DNA of 64,000 nucleotides from Paulinella micropora. Lineage: Eukaryota > Cercozoa > Imbricatea > Euglyphida > Paulinellidae. Position numbers and translations under genes: made by a program. The notes beneath the pieces were generated by a model. It did not search any database and had not been told where the DNA came from. It was given only the letters and a program-made list of their open reading frames with translations. The DNA lies in assembly GCA_019918135.1 (NCBI GenBank), contig WBZZ01002600.1, forward strand, positions 42,501-106,500, in the 5' to 3' direction. Of the stretch, positions 31,266 through 42,834 are shown piece by piece (within the stretch, counting starts at the first letter, position 1; every line of letters begins with the position of its first letter).

Positions 31266-32442
31266 CTATGCTGTTTCGCTAGTTGGGTGTTGCAGGTAGT
31301 CAGCCATGATGCTCGATATCACCTGCACTGGCATGACCCGGTCTAGCTCGTTCCGCGTGTAGATGGGCCGGGCGACGGTCCTGAGGCAGGCGAGCGCCAA
31401 CAGCAGCAACAACGTCAAGTGGGAGCCCACGAGCACGAGGTTCAGCCCCGCGTTCCTGCCCCAAGGCCAGACGTAGGTGCAGACGGTCAGCGCCACTAAC
31501 GCCGGACACGCCAGGCAGGCGGCCCCCGCGCGCACCGCCACATGCCAGCCTTTGTCCCACCAGACCTCGCGCGCGCACCAACACGCAAACGACCGTGTAC
31601 GCCAGCAGCCAGGTCGCGCGGAACGCCTCGTCCCAGAAGGCCAGCTCGAGCAGCGCCAAATGCACGAACCACGCCAGCGCGTACAGGTAGGTGAACGCTA
31701 GTGGCGCGGGCGGGGTCACGTGCGTCGTCACATCGTATTCCAGCGTCTGCGGAATCTCTCGGTGCCTGGCCTGCAGCCACCTGACCGTGTGGCAGCGCAC
31801 CGCGCAAAGCACCAAGAGGTTCCACAGGTTCAGCGCCAACGCCGACACTGGCACCCAAGCGTTACGTAACATGCGCTCGGGGTCGGTGGCCCACAACCAG
31901 CCAGTGGCACTGGACAGAGCGCAGGAGCTTAGCAGGAGTTCGTGCGGGACAGTACCTTGGGGCAGAAAGCGAGGGTCCATTTCGGGGTGTGGGGCCCACA
32001 GATCTACTACCCTAGCCAGCACCAGCGACGCCAGGGGGATCCAACAGCGTGCCGGCTGATATTTAAGGCCCAGGATAAGACTCCACCCCAGCGCCGTCGA
32101 GAATAGGATCAGTTTGCATATCTCTAGCAAACAGACGCCAGCGGGCGTGCAGCAATTGATCTTCACTTCGGGACAGCAGCCGCGATGGTACACACAGTTC
32201 CATCTCTGCTTGTCGTGTTCGTATTGTGTCAACAGCAAGCAATACAGACAGCTCAGCCAGAGCGGTACGCCCACCCCTAGCGTAGGCGCGTTGGCCTGGC
32301 ACGCCTCTTTGTCGGCAAGACAGATCACAATGAATATAAGTAACACAAGAAGACCGCAGGTTGAAAACAATAAAACGCTGAACATAACAAGATAAAATCC
32401 ACCCCCGTCCTCCGAACAGCTCCTGTCACAGTTGACTATCAT
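31266..32442 (-). pseudogene. Multi-pass membrane protein broken by a 2-nt deletion (copy 2)
   Basis: Same gene as 12291-13469. Where copy 1 has CGACAGCGTGTAC (plus strand), copy 2 has CGACCGTGTAC near 31591. The 2-nt loss shifts the frame after LLAYT and replaces the last ~110 residues, including the final two to three hydrophobic segments, with an Arg/Gly-rich sequence ending at 31300. The original C-terminal frame is still visible from about 31541 to 31266. Copy 2 therefore probably encodes a truncated, mislocalised or unstable protein. Confidence 0.85.
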
Positions 32443-32633
32443 GCTTTTGTTTTGTGCTTGCGCTCGCTCGGCTTGCAGTACACAGCCGGAGGAAAAAGAG
32501 GAGGGGGGAGCACTCCCCCCCCCCCCCCCCCATCCCTCCCCCCTCCCCTCGTCCCTTGTTTGCGCGTGCAAACGCGTTCCAAAAAAAATTATTTTCCACT
32601 TTTCATATTTTCTTATTTCCTCAACCACGGCGG

Positions 32634-33569
32634 ATGTCCAGCGAAAAACAACAACCTGGCCCCAATTACGCTGCCTCTGAGCTGACTTCCATCACTATCG
32701 AGGGTGCAGATGCCTGGCTGTGTGCTACCCAGATCTTGAAGGGGCTACCCCTTGGATGTTTTTTGCGCCAGGCTGTCGAGAAAGGAACCTGCGACAACAA
32801 GGTGGAGCTTGCTAGAAACAGCTTCTTAGCCCAAAACCTGGCCATGGTAAAGCGCGAAGTTCTCGGCTATCAGCCTAATCTGGTCCAAGGAATGCGACGC
32901 TCGCTAAATATCGTCATGGACATGATAAGCTACGCGACTAAAAAGGCTGATGAAATCTCGGGTTGGAACGAGCTAAGGCCCACCCAACTACTGCCGGCCC
33001 TGGTTCTAGAGGAATCCAAACATTTGGAAAAGTCTGGTCCCGCGACCTGTCGGCCGCTTTCGACCGACAGGTTGAAGTGCCTGGTTTACCTTGGTTTTAC
33101 GGACCTGCTGGCCATGGCCCTGGTCGATGCGTTCCTGCCGGTCTGGCATCTCATTCGGAAGACTGCGCCGGAGTACAAGGTAAAGCTGGGTGACAAAGAT
33201 ATGAGTTTTATTGGCTATTGGTGGAACGATGACGCCGATCTGTATCGTTCGCCAGAAGAAATGAAAAATGCAGTTTGGGCTGGCAGATGCGCTGAAGAAG
33301 GCGTTGGCGTCAGCACGGTGGAAACTCCTCTGGAGTTATTGTGTTGGATAGCCGAGAAGATCAAGGACTTGCAGAGGGTGCAACAGGAGCTGCAGGTACT
33401 TGGAGTAGAGCGCGAAAACTTTCAATTGTGCATGCAGGCGTTAGCCAACTGCCAAACAAAACCTACGCAAGATTTCGTGGCAGCGGCGGAACATTTCAAA
33501 CGGCTTGTTGTCAAGAGATCCGGATCGGACAACGCGAGCAGCAGCAAAAGACAGAAAGTTGATTCGTAG
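32634..33569 (+). CDS. Hypothetical nuclear-type protein (copy 2)
   Basis: Identical in reading frame and, as far as I can see, in sequence to 13658-14593: 311 residues from MSSEKQQ with the C-terminal basic motif SKRQKVDS. Only the C-tract upstream differs in length. Confidence 0.7.
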   Translation: MSSEKQQPGPNYAASELTSITIEGADAWLCATQILKGLPLGCFLRQAVEKGTCDNKVELARNSFLAQNLAMVKREVLGYQPNLVQGMRRSLNIVMDMISYATKKADEISGWNELRPTQLLPALVLEESKHLEKSGPATCRPLSTDRLKCLVYLGFTDLLAMALVDAFLPVWHLIRKTAPEYKVKLGDKDMSFIGYWWNDDADLYRSPEEMKNAVWAGRCAEEGVGVSTVETPLELLCWIAEKIKDLQRVQQELQVLGVERENFQLCMQALANCQTKPTQDFVAAAEHFKRLVVKRSGSDNASSSKRQKVDS

Positions 33570-33783
33570 CTTGTCTCTCTTATCTTGTAGCTAGTTATTA
33601 TTAAAGTTGTCGTTACAAATTTAATTGGACTGCACCAAGAAAAGCCAAGGCAGAACGTGTATTTTTATTAAAAGAAGACAACTTTTTTTATAACAACTTC
33701 CGAGTATGCGTGGGGTGATTCAATCCTTCAAGAAGTGAAAATTAGGTTTTTTTTCCTTTGTCAGCAGCACAAACATCCGCGCC

Positions 33784-35125
33784 ATGAGAGCACGCACCCT
33801 CTGGGATTCGCTAACCGACAGCGCCAACATGGAGCGCAGCCGCAAAAGGAAACGCCAGCCTGACGATTCCACGGTTGGCTGGACCAGGCCAAACCAACCG
33901 CGGGGGAGGTGTCGTGCGTTAGGCGCCGACGAACGGAGGCGGGCCGGCGCCTGCTGAGCGCACTAGAGTACCAGATCGGGCATGGCTTACAAGTCGTGGC
34001 GCTGGACGTGACGGCCATTGACCGTCGCGTACTGAAACCCCTGGCCAAGTCTATGAAGAAGCACAAGGGCAAATTTGATTTGCGCATCCGCGAAGGGCCG
34101 CCGGGGGAAGGAGCAGGCGGCCATTCGTTTGCGTGGCTGGCCTACCCACCGACGCACAGCCTGGAGCTGCAAGGACTGCACAAGGGTTTGTACAAGCTGC
34201 CGCGCCACGACCGCGGACGCCTGGTGCTGGCAGACTGCGAAGAAGCCACCTTGGTGCTGGAAGGCCCGCCCGCGCAGTTGAGTTTTCGAGACTGCGACCG
34301 ATGTACCACGATCCTACAGTCAACGTCTGCCAGCTGGGTCAGCCTCGGGTACACGTTAGCAACCGGCGTGGTCCAACGTCGTAACTGGCTCCGGCGCTTG
34401 AGCTCAACAACGGTTGAGAAGCTGGACGTGCAGCAGAATTTGGATCGGGCCAGGACCTGAGCTGGCCTGGCTTGGATTTATCTCAGGACAGGTACCCTTT
34501 TGTAACTTCCCTTCGACTCCGTTTCAACGGTGTCGCCGACGGCGAACTACCACGCCTCTTGGCAAAAGCAGGCCTGCCGCGGGACATTGCGCGTTTAGTG
34601 ACCGAGTATGCCCCGCCTGCGTGCACACTGGATGGCAAACAACTGCGTCAAAGCTTGTTGCGGGGTGCACACACCCCAAACTCTGATGCGGAGGACGATT
34701 TTTACCGTGAGGACGGCACGTTGGAGTTGCAGGGGTTTGCTCTTGGGACTGACGACGTGCCCTACGTGCTTACTTATTTTTTGGTGCGTTTCGGTCATGT
34801 GCAGAGGCTCCGCTTGGTTAACTGCACGCTCGCGCCGCCGGCGAACGCACGAGCGTGGGCATACACTCTGCAAGTGCTGACCATGAGGATCAAGGAACTT
34901 TCTTTGCACGGCTGCGATTTCGTGGACGACAAGTTTGTCGCCGTGATGTTTGATCGTCCTTTGAGTCGGGATTGGGACGCGAGCCTGGAGAGCCTGAACC
35001 TCAGCGGCACGCGCGTCGGGTCGCTGCCTCCCGGGCTGCTGGCACGGCTCACAAGGCTCAAACGATTGCATCTGCCTAGCCTTGACGTGCTGGACGCGGC
35101 AGCCCAACAGCCTGACCGGTCCTAG
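33784..35125 (+). pseudogene. LRR / F-box-like protein with two frameshifts (copy 2)
   Basis: Duplicate of 14808-16149 with the same three frames and the same two break points. No sequence differences were noted in the coding parts. The breaks therefore predate the duplication or are systematic sequence errors. Confidence 0.65.
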
Positions 35126-37098
35126 CGAGCCTGTAAGAGCTGCGAGCTAACAGAGCAATCGCATGGACCTTGCTGCCCAAGTACTTTGGTCTAATGAAGA
35201 ACCTAGGTTGGCTGTGCTCTGTTCACGTGCCAAGAGAGTGCGAAAAAGAATACGCTTGAATTAAAGCTCGACGGTCTTACATTTGGGGGCACTGGGAACC
35301 AGGAGCGGAGCATCGTGCTCCAGTACGACCCTGTAGCGGATGGATGGGCGGTGGTCAATGTGCTAGTAGGACAAGAGCCCCGGCCGGCCCCGACTGCGTC
35401 CTGTCCGTGCCATGGCTCGGCCACCGTGTGCAGGGTCAGAAAAATATGCAAAAAGGAAAGAAAATTTGGCCTGACAACAAAGGGAACAGACGGGGGGGGG
35501 GGGGGGGGAAGAAAGGGGGAGGGAGGAAAAGGAAGGGAGGAAGAAGGAAGCAGGATGTGCTTCCCCCCGTCTCCCCTCTCGCCCCCTCTTTTCCCCCTGT
35601 CCCCTGCTACCCCCCTCCCCCCGTCGTCCCTCCTCAGAGCGCGTGCAGAGGGAAGAGGCAGGGAAGGAGGAAGCACGAATTGTCTTAGTCCACTGTCTGA
35701 GAATCGGGAGCGGGAGCGGGAGAGGGAGGGCAGGGGCGCACTTTGCCGGTGTACAAAAAAAATCACGCGAAAAATTTTACTGACAAGATTCCAATCTTGG
35801 CACTGAGAACGTGTATAGGGAGGGGCGCTTCGCCGGTGTAAAAAAATCACGCGAAAAAAGAAATACTTGACAAAGTTGTAATCTTCGGCACTGAAAACCA
35901 AGAGAGGAAGGGGCCGGGGAGGATCAATCTATCTTCCCCCCTCCCCCCGGGCTCAGGGGGGTGAGAAGGAGTAGAGGGGAGAGAAGAAGAGGCAGGAGAG
36001 GGGGGGGAGAGCACGAATTGTCTTAGTCCCCCGTCTGAGAACAGGGAGTGGGAGAGGGAAGGGAGAGGGTAGGGACAGGGGGAGTGGGGCGCTTCGCCGG
36101 TGCAAGAAAAATCACGCTGGATTAAAACTCGACAAAGTCTTACACTTGACACTTGCAACGGCACCCTCAGGCTGCCGCAGCATCCGGCCCACTCGACTGT
36201 CTTACATTTGGGGCACTGAAAACTAGGAGCAGGTCACCGTGCTCCAGCACGACCCTGCGGAGGATGGGTGGATGGGCGGTGGTCAATGTGCCACGAGGAC
36301 AAAGGCCCGGCCGGACCCAGACGGCGTCCTGTACGTGCCATAGCTCGACCACCGTGCGCAAGATCCGCGGGAATATGAAAAGAGGTGGGGGAGGGGCGCG
36401 CTTCGCCGGTGTAAAAATCACGCGAAAAAAGAAATCCTTGACAAAGTTTTAATCTCCGGCACTGAAAACTAAGAGAAAAAAGGGAAGGGGAGGATTAATC
36501 TATCCTCCCCCCCCCCCTTCCCCCCGTCGTTGTCTGTCGGTGAAAGAGAGAGAAAAAAAAGATAATAATTTCTTGAGCCCTGCCTTGATGCTCTTTTTTT
36601 GGCGGAACGCGACGGGCGGGAGGGGAGAAACCGTTTGTGGCCCCTCCCCCCCCCCCCTTTTTTTCTTGCCCTTCTTCAAAAACAAGGAACGAGATGGGGG
36701 GGGGGGGTGCCAAGAAACAAAACATTGGTTCAAGGGGGGGGGGCAAAAGAATTTCGCGCCACTGTAACGTGTACCGCAATATCTGCCGCCCCCCCCCCTC
36801 TCCCCCCCGTTTTGACGAACAGGCGGTCCTTTTTTTTGCAAGGAACAAAACAACTTGTTGTTACTCGCGGATGTTTTGGAACCAAACGGATGAGAGGAGG
36901 GAACTAAATATACTTGCATCAGATCAGGGGGGGGGGACGATTATTCGACGGCCCCCCCCCTCCACCTCCTCTCTAGCCCACAGAATTTTTTTGGGGACAG
37001 AATGGCGGGCGGGGAGGGAAAGGTAAAAAAAAATTGTCAACTTTCTTAAATAGTAAAATCGTCAAGGCAAGCACAAAAACCAATAATCTTGTAACGAC
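35126..37098. other. Intergenic repeat mosaic (copy 2)
   Basis: Equivalent of 16150-18116, with the same repeat modules and no gene. Poly-G and poly-C tract lengths differ from unit 1, and one ATCACACGAAAA in unit 1 reads ATCACGCGAAAA here. Confidence 0.8.
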
Positions 37099-38703
37099 AT
37101 GAGCGGTCAGGGAGAAAAAAGCATCACCGCCGCACCTGCGATGCCAGCGGTCGCCGCTGCGCCTACCGTACCAAATGACGTGCTACAAGTTTTTGATGAA
37201 AATGCCCTGCTAATGAGACTCGGGCCGGACGACTTCTCGTCTGTTAGGCGCACATCGGATGGGCATTATTTTGCTGTGACGGACGCGATTGCATTTTTTA
37301 CTGAATGTTCGGATGATTCTGCCAGAAAGAAATGGTCTCAGGTGGCACAACAACTGGAGCAACAAGACAGGAAACCGTTTTCCGTGAAGTACTTCGTTTT
37401 TCCGCGCGGCCAGAAGCGGGCCGACGAGACAGGGCCGTCACCAGCGAAAGAAGTCAAGGAAGGCGCGCAACGAGGGGTGCCCTGTCTGCAATTCAAGGAT
37501 CTCTTGACTGTCCTTAGCCGATTCGAACACCCGCGATGTAAGGATTTGCGAGCAGCTATGACCGAAATAGCGCGTGCAATGGTGGGTTTACCAATAGTAT
37601 TACATGACGAGTCAGAGATTACCAGAAAGCCTGCGGTTAGACGGGTAAAGCGGTCGCGTCCAGAAACTACCGGCAAGCATAACACAAGCTCCGTCGAGGC
37701 CGTGCCCTTGCCCGACCGACGCGAGCAGCAGCCCACCCCCCTGCGAGAGTCGATGGAGAGATTGAGCAAACTAATGTCAATAATAATAACTAACCCTGAC
37801 CATCCCCATTCTCGAGAGCTCCGTACAGAGTTAATTGCTTTGGCATTACGCGCGACGACGGGCAACGCGGTGCTTGCAACCAAGCTTGCGTCGGTTTTAG
37901 CTTCACCACTCGAACAGACATGCAAGACAAGTATAGCCGATCAGCAAGCGCCGTCCACGTTCACCAGCTGTAACCAAAACGACAACACGGCCGCGGGCTT
38001 GCCTGAACAAGAGCAGCAGACCGACCCCCTGCAGGAGCCTCCAACAAAGCGTCCTAAACTTCTGCCACAAACCAACATCGATGCAAGCCCTCCCAAGACA
38101 GCAGCATTGCCTGAGACCGCCAAGAAACCGCAGCTGGCATCCCCAGGCCCGCAGGAGATCAATTGGGACGGCAGCGACATCACGCCTTCTAACGGCAAGA
38201 AGTACCTGGATCAAATGATTGCAGACATGCGCAAGATCCATCCAGCGCACGAGATGGAGCCACAGCCCGTGTACCTCGGGTTTATCAAGCCGCTGACCAA
38301 CACCAAGCATTTTATGACCAGGGCACAGGCGCGTGCCTGGGTCTTTGAACACCGGAAAAGCATTTACTTCCGCGATTATTTCGACAAAGGTGGCGTGCGC
38401 AAGGTCCCGTTCCACGTGGATCACATAATCCCGGACTCGCTCGGAGGCGCTGACCACCCGCGGAACTACGCGCTCATGCCTGAAGTTTTCAACCAGAAAT
38501 TCGCGTCGTGGTGGATGCCGGCCAAGGCCCAGTACATTGGTAACTTGTTCACTTGCATACTTCCTTTTTTTTGTTGGCTGATTGCTAAGTCTGCTTTTGT
38601 TTTTGCAGGTCCTACGGCAGCACGCACCGCCATTCTTTTTGCCAAGTACGTCAAAAAAAAGTATACAAGAGAAATATCGTTGGACGACCTAGAGGAAATG
38701 TAG
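37099..38703 (+). CDS. Bro-like/HNH endonuclease-like protein with 69-nt intron (copy 2)
   Basis: Exons 37099-38539 and 38609-38703, 511 residues spliced. It differs from copy 1 by a one-residue deletion (IASRAM to IARAM) and by substitutions K to T, E to D and N to T in the linker and pre-HNH region. The HNH core (HVDHIIPDSLGG) and the Bro-like N-terminus are unchanged. The substitutions keep the frame, so both copies may be expressed. Confidence 0.8.
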   Translation: MSGQGEKSITAAPAMPAVAAAPTVPNDVLQVFDENALLMRLGPDDFSSVRRTSDGHYFAVTDAIAFFTECSDDSARKKWSQVAQQLEQQDRKPFSVKYFVFPRGQKRADETGPSPAKEVKEGAQRGVPCLQFKDLLTVLSRFEHPRCKDLRAAMTEIARAMVGLPIVLHDESEITRKPAVRRVKRSRPETTGKHNTSSVEAVPLPDRREQQPTPLRESMERLSKLMSIIITNPDHPHSRELRTELIALALRATTGNAVLATKLASVLASPLEQTCKTSIADQQAPSTFTSCNQNDNTAAGLPEQEQQTDPLQEPPTKRPKLLPQTNIDASPPKTAALPETAKKPQLASPGPQEINWDGSDITPSNGKKYLDQMIADMRKIHPAHEMEPQPVYLGFIKPLTNTKHFMTRAQARAWVFEHRKSIYFRDYFDKGGVRKVPFHVDHIIPDSLGGADHPRNYALMPEVFNQKFASWWMPAKAQYIGNLFTCILPFFCWLIAKSAFVFAGPTAARTAILFAKYVKKKYTREISLDDLEEM

Positions 38704-39153
38704 ACGTATTTTTTTAGGCAGAGCACTAGTAGTGACATGAATAAAAGTTTCTGGTTTTACTCAAGTGTCCGATTCTTTCTGCTGGATCCCAAATCTTGGG
38801 ATTGCCTTTTTTTGATCTTGCCCCCAGGCGACGCTGGAAGAAAAATTCAGGCAAAAGGAAAAATTAATAGTCGTGGGGACGACGGTGTTCTTGTTAACTT
38901 GTCTTTGCTTCAACTCTCCTTTCCCCTCCTGCCGAAGGTTGTTGGTGCACATCCTGGAGAAGGGGAGAAGAGATATTAGTCCAGTACTAAACGTGACCCT
39001 CCCCCGCCAGTAGCTGGCTTCCACCTCGTCACAAACCTTTTGGTTGGCAGGGCTAGAGAAGAGGAGCCGAAAGAGAAGAGGAGATTTGTTTTCTTTTTGG
39101 GGGTGAGTGCACAAAAAAAACCCCTCCCTAACTCCCCTCCTCTCCCCGTTCTG

Positions 39154-39264
39154 CCCGTCCCGTGAAGTACTTCGTTTTCCCGCGTGGCCAAGAACGCGCC
39201 GACGAGCGCGGGCCGTCCCCAGCAAAAGAAGTCAAGGAAGGCGCGCGACGGGGGGTGCCCTGAC
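39154..39264 (+). pseudogene. Fragment of the Bro-like/HNH gene (copy 2)
   Basis: Duplicate of the partial copy at 20175-20285, with the same open piece after it (to 39409). Confidence 0.75.
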
Positions 39265-39441
39265 AAGTGAATTTCAGCTGCGCTCGGAGCAGCTCAATGC
39301 CGTGCGCGACGGCCACGCGGATGCACGAGAATTCTTCGAAAGCCGCGGCATCCCCGCCAGATACCTGGGTTTGGCAAAGTTGGCGAGTTCTGATATAAGC
39401 TTGCCTTAGTTTCTTCAACGTCGCTCATCGACTCACGCGGT

Positions 39442-39630
39442 GTGCAGGGAATGTTGTCAACATCTAGCATGTCACGCAGCACAGTCGCAAGGCGTGCCAC
39501 CAATCACTGCGTACATCTGCTGCTGTGCCTCTGTACTTTGGGGCTCTGGCTCCCTTACTGGCTCTTAGCCTGTTTCGAGCAGTGTCAGAGATTCGGACAA
39601 AAATCTTCTGATTCGCCATCCGCGCCATAG
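39442..39630 (+). CDS. Small single-span membrane protein (copy 2)
   Basis: Duplicate of 20463-20651 with the same hydrophobic segment and length. The same caution applies: it may be a chance frame. Confidence 0.4.
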   Translation: MQGMLSTSSMSRSTVARRATNHCVHLLLCLCTLGLWLPYWLLACFEQCQRFGQKSSDSPSAP

Positions 39631-39774
39631 ACGCCCCCACCCCTCCTTACGTTCACCTCAATTAAGAAGCCCCCCCCACCCCCTGTCCAAACCTAATCTT
39701 TTTTGTGGTTTGTTCGTCAATTGTTTTCTTCTGTTTTGTTACTTCTTCAAATGTTTTTTGCACCACAGCTTACC

Positions 39775-40426
39775 ATGAACCGTGGTCCAATGAAGAAAAA
39801 GCCCAAGCTAGTGCACACCGGGCTGTTCGTCGCGCATCTGAACGCACTGCCCAAGGAACTGCTGCGACAGCTGGCCTCATGGTCTCCGCCGTCCGCGGCC
39901 GTGCTGGGCACGACCTGTCGCAGCCTCAGCCGGAGTCTGCTTTTGTTGGCCACCGAGGCAGAGGAAGAACACCTGGCCAGTGTGCGCAAGTCGGTCGGCG
40001 AAGAGATTGAACTTCAACGCCGGCAAACGCTATGACTGTGCTGGACCCGTCGTGACAACTCTGGAGGTTTACTACCACCAAAGCGTCTCAGCTGACAGCA
40101 CCCGGGTTAGGTTCAAGCTGTGGATCCGCGGCGCCGACGATCTGTGCAAGCAATGCGGTAAACGCAATAATTCTATGACGCAGTGTCTGGGCAACGAAAC
40201 ATTCTACGCGCGGAGCCGCGCTGAATTCGATGCCGTACTGAAACGTGTGGTCTCGGTACAGATGCTCAACCTGTTAGGAGATGTCTACATGAAGAATACC
40301 GACTACGACAAGGGTGTTTATACCTGGATGGACTTGCTCCGGAAAGGTGTGACGGGGCCTGTCAGCCCTCACTGGGTCTATCGGGATGGTAGACGATTCT
40401 GCTTATACTGCAAAGAGTCGGAATAG
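39775..40426 (+). pseudogene. F-box-like protein with frameshift (copy 2)
   Basis: Duplicate of 20794-21445: F-box-like N-terminus, frame change near 40010, tail with two CxxC pairs. The duplication ends 55 nt after its stop codon. Confidence 0.65.
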
Positions 40427-40481
40427 CCACCGTTCGACAGCAAAAGCTGGGCGGCTCAGGGGCAGGCCTTTTTTTAACATC

Positions 40482-42060
40482 CCCCCCTAAGAGAGAGAGA
40501 GAGAGAGGAGCGGAGGAGGATTTTCATGCCCTCCAACCCATGCACCTGTCTGAGAACAAGCAGCACACCCCCCCCCCCCCCCTCGTGCGCCCATCCGAGA
40601 AGAAGGAGCAGCGGGAAGAGGGAAGGAGGCAGGAGAAGGGAGGAGGAAGGGGTGCGTTAAAAAAGTACATATTTTTCTAATTAAATTTCGACCGTCTTAG
40701 GCTTGGCATCCGGGGGCTAGCAAATGGACAGAGAGAGGATAGAGAGAGGGGGGAAGGTAGAGGGAAGGGGGAGGAGAAAGAGAAGGGGGAGGAGGGAGGG
40801 GGGGGAGGAAGACGGAATGAGCTAAACCCTCGTCCGAGAACTAATAGGAGAGAGTGGGCAGGGGAGGGCCTGCCGGCCCCCCCTCAGTCTAAGAAGAAGG
40901 AGCAGCGGGGAGAGGGAAGGAGCAGGGAGGAGGAAGGGGCGCGCTAAAAAAGTACATATTTTTCTAATTAAATTTCGACCGTCTTAGGCTTGGCATCCGG
41001 GGGCTAGCAAATTGACAGAGAGAGGACAGAGAGAGAGGGGGGGGGGGGGGGAGGAAGACGGGATGATTCCAATCCCTGTTTGAGAACTACTAGGAGAGAG
41101 AGGGGCGGGGGAAGATTTTCATGTCCCCCACGCGCTGAAAGTACAATTTCTTTAATTAAATTTCGACAGTCTTAGGGGTTTGGCATTCGAGTGCTAGCAA
41201 ATGAACGGTGGTAGGACAAAGGGAACGGGGAGGAGAGGGGGGGGGGGGGGAGACGGAATGAGCTCAATCCCCATCCGATAACTACTAGGAGAGTGCGGCA
41301 GGGGAGAGCCTGCCGCCCCCCCCATCTGAGAAGAAGGAGCAGCGGTGAGAGAGAAGGCGGCAAAAAGAGGGTAGGGCAGGGGCGCGCTGAAAAAAGTACA
41401 ATCTACGCTGAATTAAATTTCGACAGAGGGAAGGAAGGAGGAGGAGAGATGGAGAGGCAGAAGAGAGAGGGACGGGGGGGGCGCCCCCCCCCCCCCCCCT
41501 CAATTCTCCTGACCCGGATCTGCAGCTGGGGGGAGGGGCGTCGCCCCTTTGCCCCCCCCCCCCCCCCTGCATCCCAAAATCCTTTCTTGCACCCTTCTCC
41601 CTTTCCTCCCCTGAGCCCAGGGGGCTCAAGGAGCAGGGGGAGGGGGAGGAAAGAGGGAGGGGAAGACAGAGGGAAGGGGGAGGGGGTAAAGAGGAAGATG
41701 GAATGAGCTAAATCCCCGTCCGAGAACTACTAGGAGAGAGTGGGGCGGGGGAGAGCCTGCCGCCCCCCCCCCCCCCCACCCGACTCATGCACCTGTCCGA
41801 GAACGAGTAGCACACCCCTCCCCCTCGTACACCCGCCTGAGAAGAAGGAGTAGCGGTAAGAGGGAAGGCGGCAAGGAGAGGGAGGGAGGGAGGGGCGCGC
41901 TGAAAAAATACAATCTACGCTGAATTACATTTCGACAGTCTTGTCTGAGAACGAACAGCACACTCCTTCCCCTTGTGCGCCCGTCCGATAAGAAGGAGCA
42001 GCGGTGAGAGAGAAGGCTGCAAGGAGAGGGAGGTGGGAAGAGAGAGGTAAGGAAAAAGGA
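40482..42060. repeat. Third GC-rich repeat array, outside the duplication
   Basis: It starts abruptly at the end of unit 2 with a C-run and a (GA)n tract. It contains about five degenerate units of the same family as 8690-12170 (TCGACCGTCTTAGGCTTGG starts near 40686 and 40975; CGTCCGAGAACTA near 40830 and 41717) plus one palindromic GC element near 41470-41640. No gene is seen. Confidence 0.85.
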
Positions 42061-42386
42061 CGGGGGCGCGCTTTGCCGGTGTACACAAAAAAATTATTGT
42101 CAAGGACCTTGACAAGAGTTTAATCCTGGCACTGAAAACCAGGTGAGGGAGAGGGAAGAGGGAGGAGGGAGAGGCACGACTCTGTGATTAGCCCCGGCCG
42201 GGGGGCGAGCCAGACCGTGGCTTCTCAACCTGCCCTACGACATCCGCGCGGTCGCGCATTCGGTACTTGCAAACGGCGAGGGGGAGAGAACGGGGGAGGG
42301 AGGGGGGGGGGGACGTCTTCTTTCACGGTGGCGTCTTGCGCCAAGTGGATCTTTTTTCTTTTGCTTGTGAGAAAAAAAAAGTGCAG
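42060..42386. other. Repeat-derived region upstream of 42387 gene
   Basis: It holds one GCTTTGCCGGTGTA / TGACAAGAGTTTAATCCTGGCAC module (42069-42140). At 42310-42365 it has the head of another repeat (GACGTCTTCTTTCACGGTGG then CTTGCGCCAAGTGGATC), the same head found at 45338, 59668 and elsewhere. That head directly precedes the next start codon, so the repeat may supply the promoter. Confidence 0.6.
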
Positions 42387-42758
42387 ATGCAGACTACTAT
42401 TCGGCACGAGGCAACTTGTCTGTCATTGCAGGACGGCCAGACAAAGAAGCTAGGCGACACAGTCGTCGCAGCGCCGCTAGACAGTCAACGCGTGTACGAG
42501 GAACAGCAGCAGCGAGCGGGTGTAGAGGCCGAGCTAGACCCCGAGTTCGAGGCGAAGCGACGCGCCGCCTCTGAGGCTATGTGCGCTGGCTTGCCTGTAG
42601 GCGAGTTGCCCCGCTGGCTATCCGACAAAGAAGCAGAATCGATGCCCGTCCTAACCTATTACCCAGGCCCAACTGACGCAAGTGGGCCCCGCGGAACAGC
42701 AGTCAAAGCGCCAAAGTATCCTTGGGAAAAAACAAGAAACAAGCAAGAAAAAATGTAA
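42387..42758 (+). CDS. Hypothetical 123-aa acidic protein
   Basis: From ATG 42387 (MQTTIRHEATC) to TAA at 42758. Charged, Glu/Ala-rich sequence (YEEQQQRAGVEAELDPEFEA) predicted to be mostly helical, then a Pro/Gly-containing tail. No transmembrane segment and no family recognised. It follows a repeat head immediately; the stop is followed by A-rich sequence and a GC inverted region (42775-42815). Confidence 0.55.
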   Translation: MQTTIRHEATCLSLQDGQTKKLGDTVVAAPLDSQRVYEEQQQRAGVEAELDPEFEAKRRAASEAMCAGLPVGELPRWLSDKEAESMPVLTYYPGPTDASGPRGTAVKAPKYPWEKTRNKQEKM

Positions 42759-42834
42759 TAAAAAAAGTCTCGACATGGCGCGGCGGTCGTCGGCTGAGCC
42801 ACTGCGCCGTCGAACCTAGTCTACCACATTTTTT

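Larger units (their letters stand above)
21501..40481 (+). repeat. Large direct duplication, unit 2 (18,981 bp)
   Basis: This is the second unit, 32 nt longer than unit 1, mostly from microsatellite and homopolymer expansion. It begins inside the DUF7869-like gene, so that gene lacks its 5' part here. It ends after the F-box-like gene, where sequence passes directly into a GA-rich repeat array at 40482. Informative differences from unit 1 are: an extra T at about 26818 that keeps the hydrolase tail open, a 2-nt loss at about 31591 that breaks the membrane protein, and a 3-nt loss in the HNH gene (SRAM to RAM). Confidence 0.95.
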
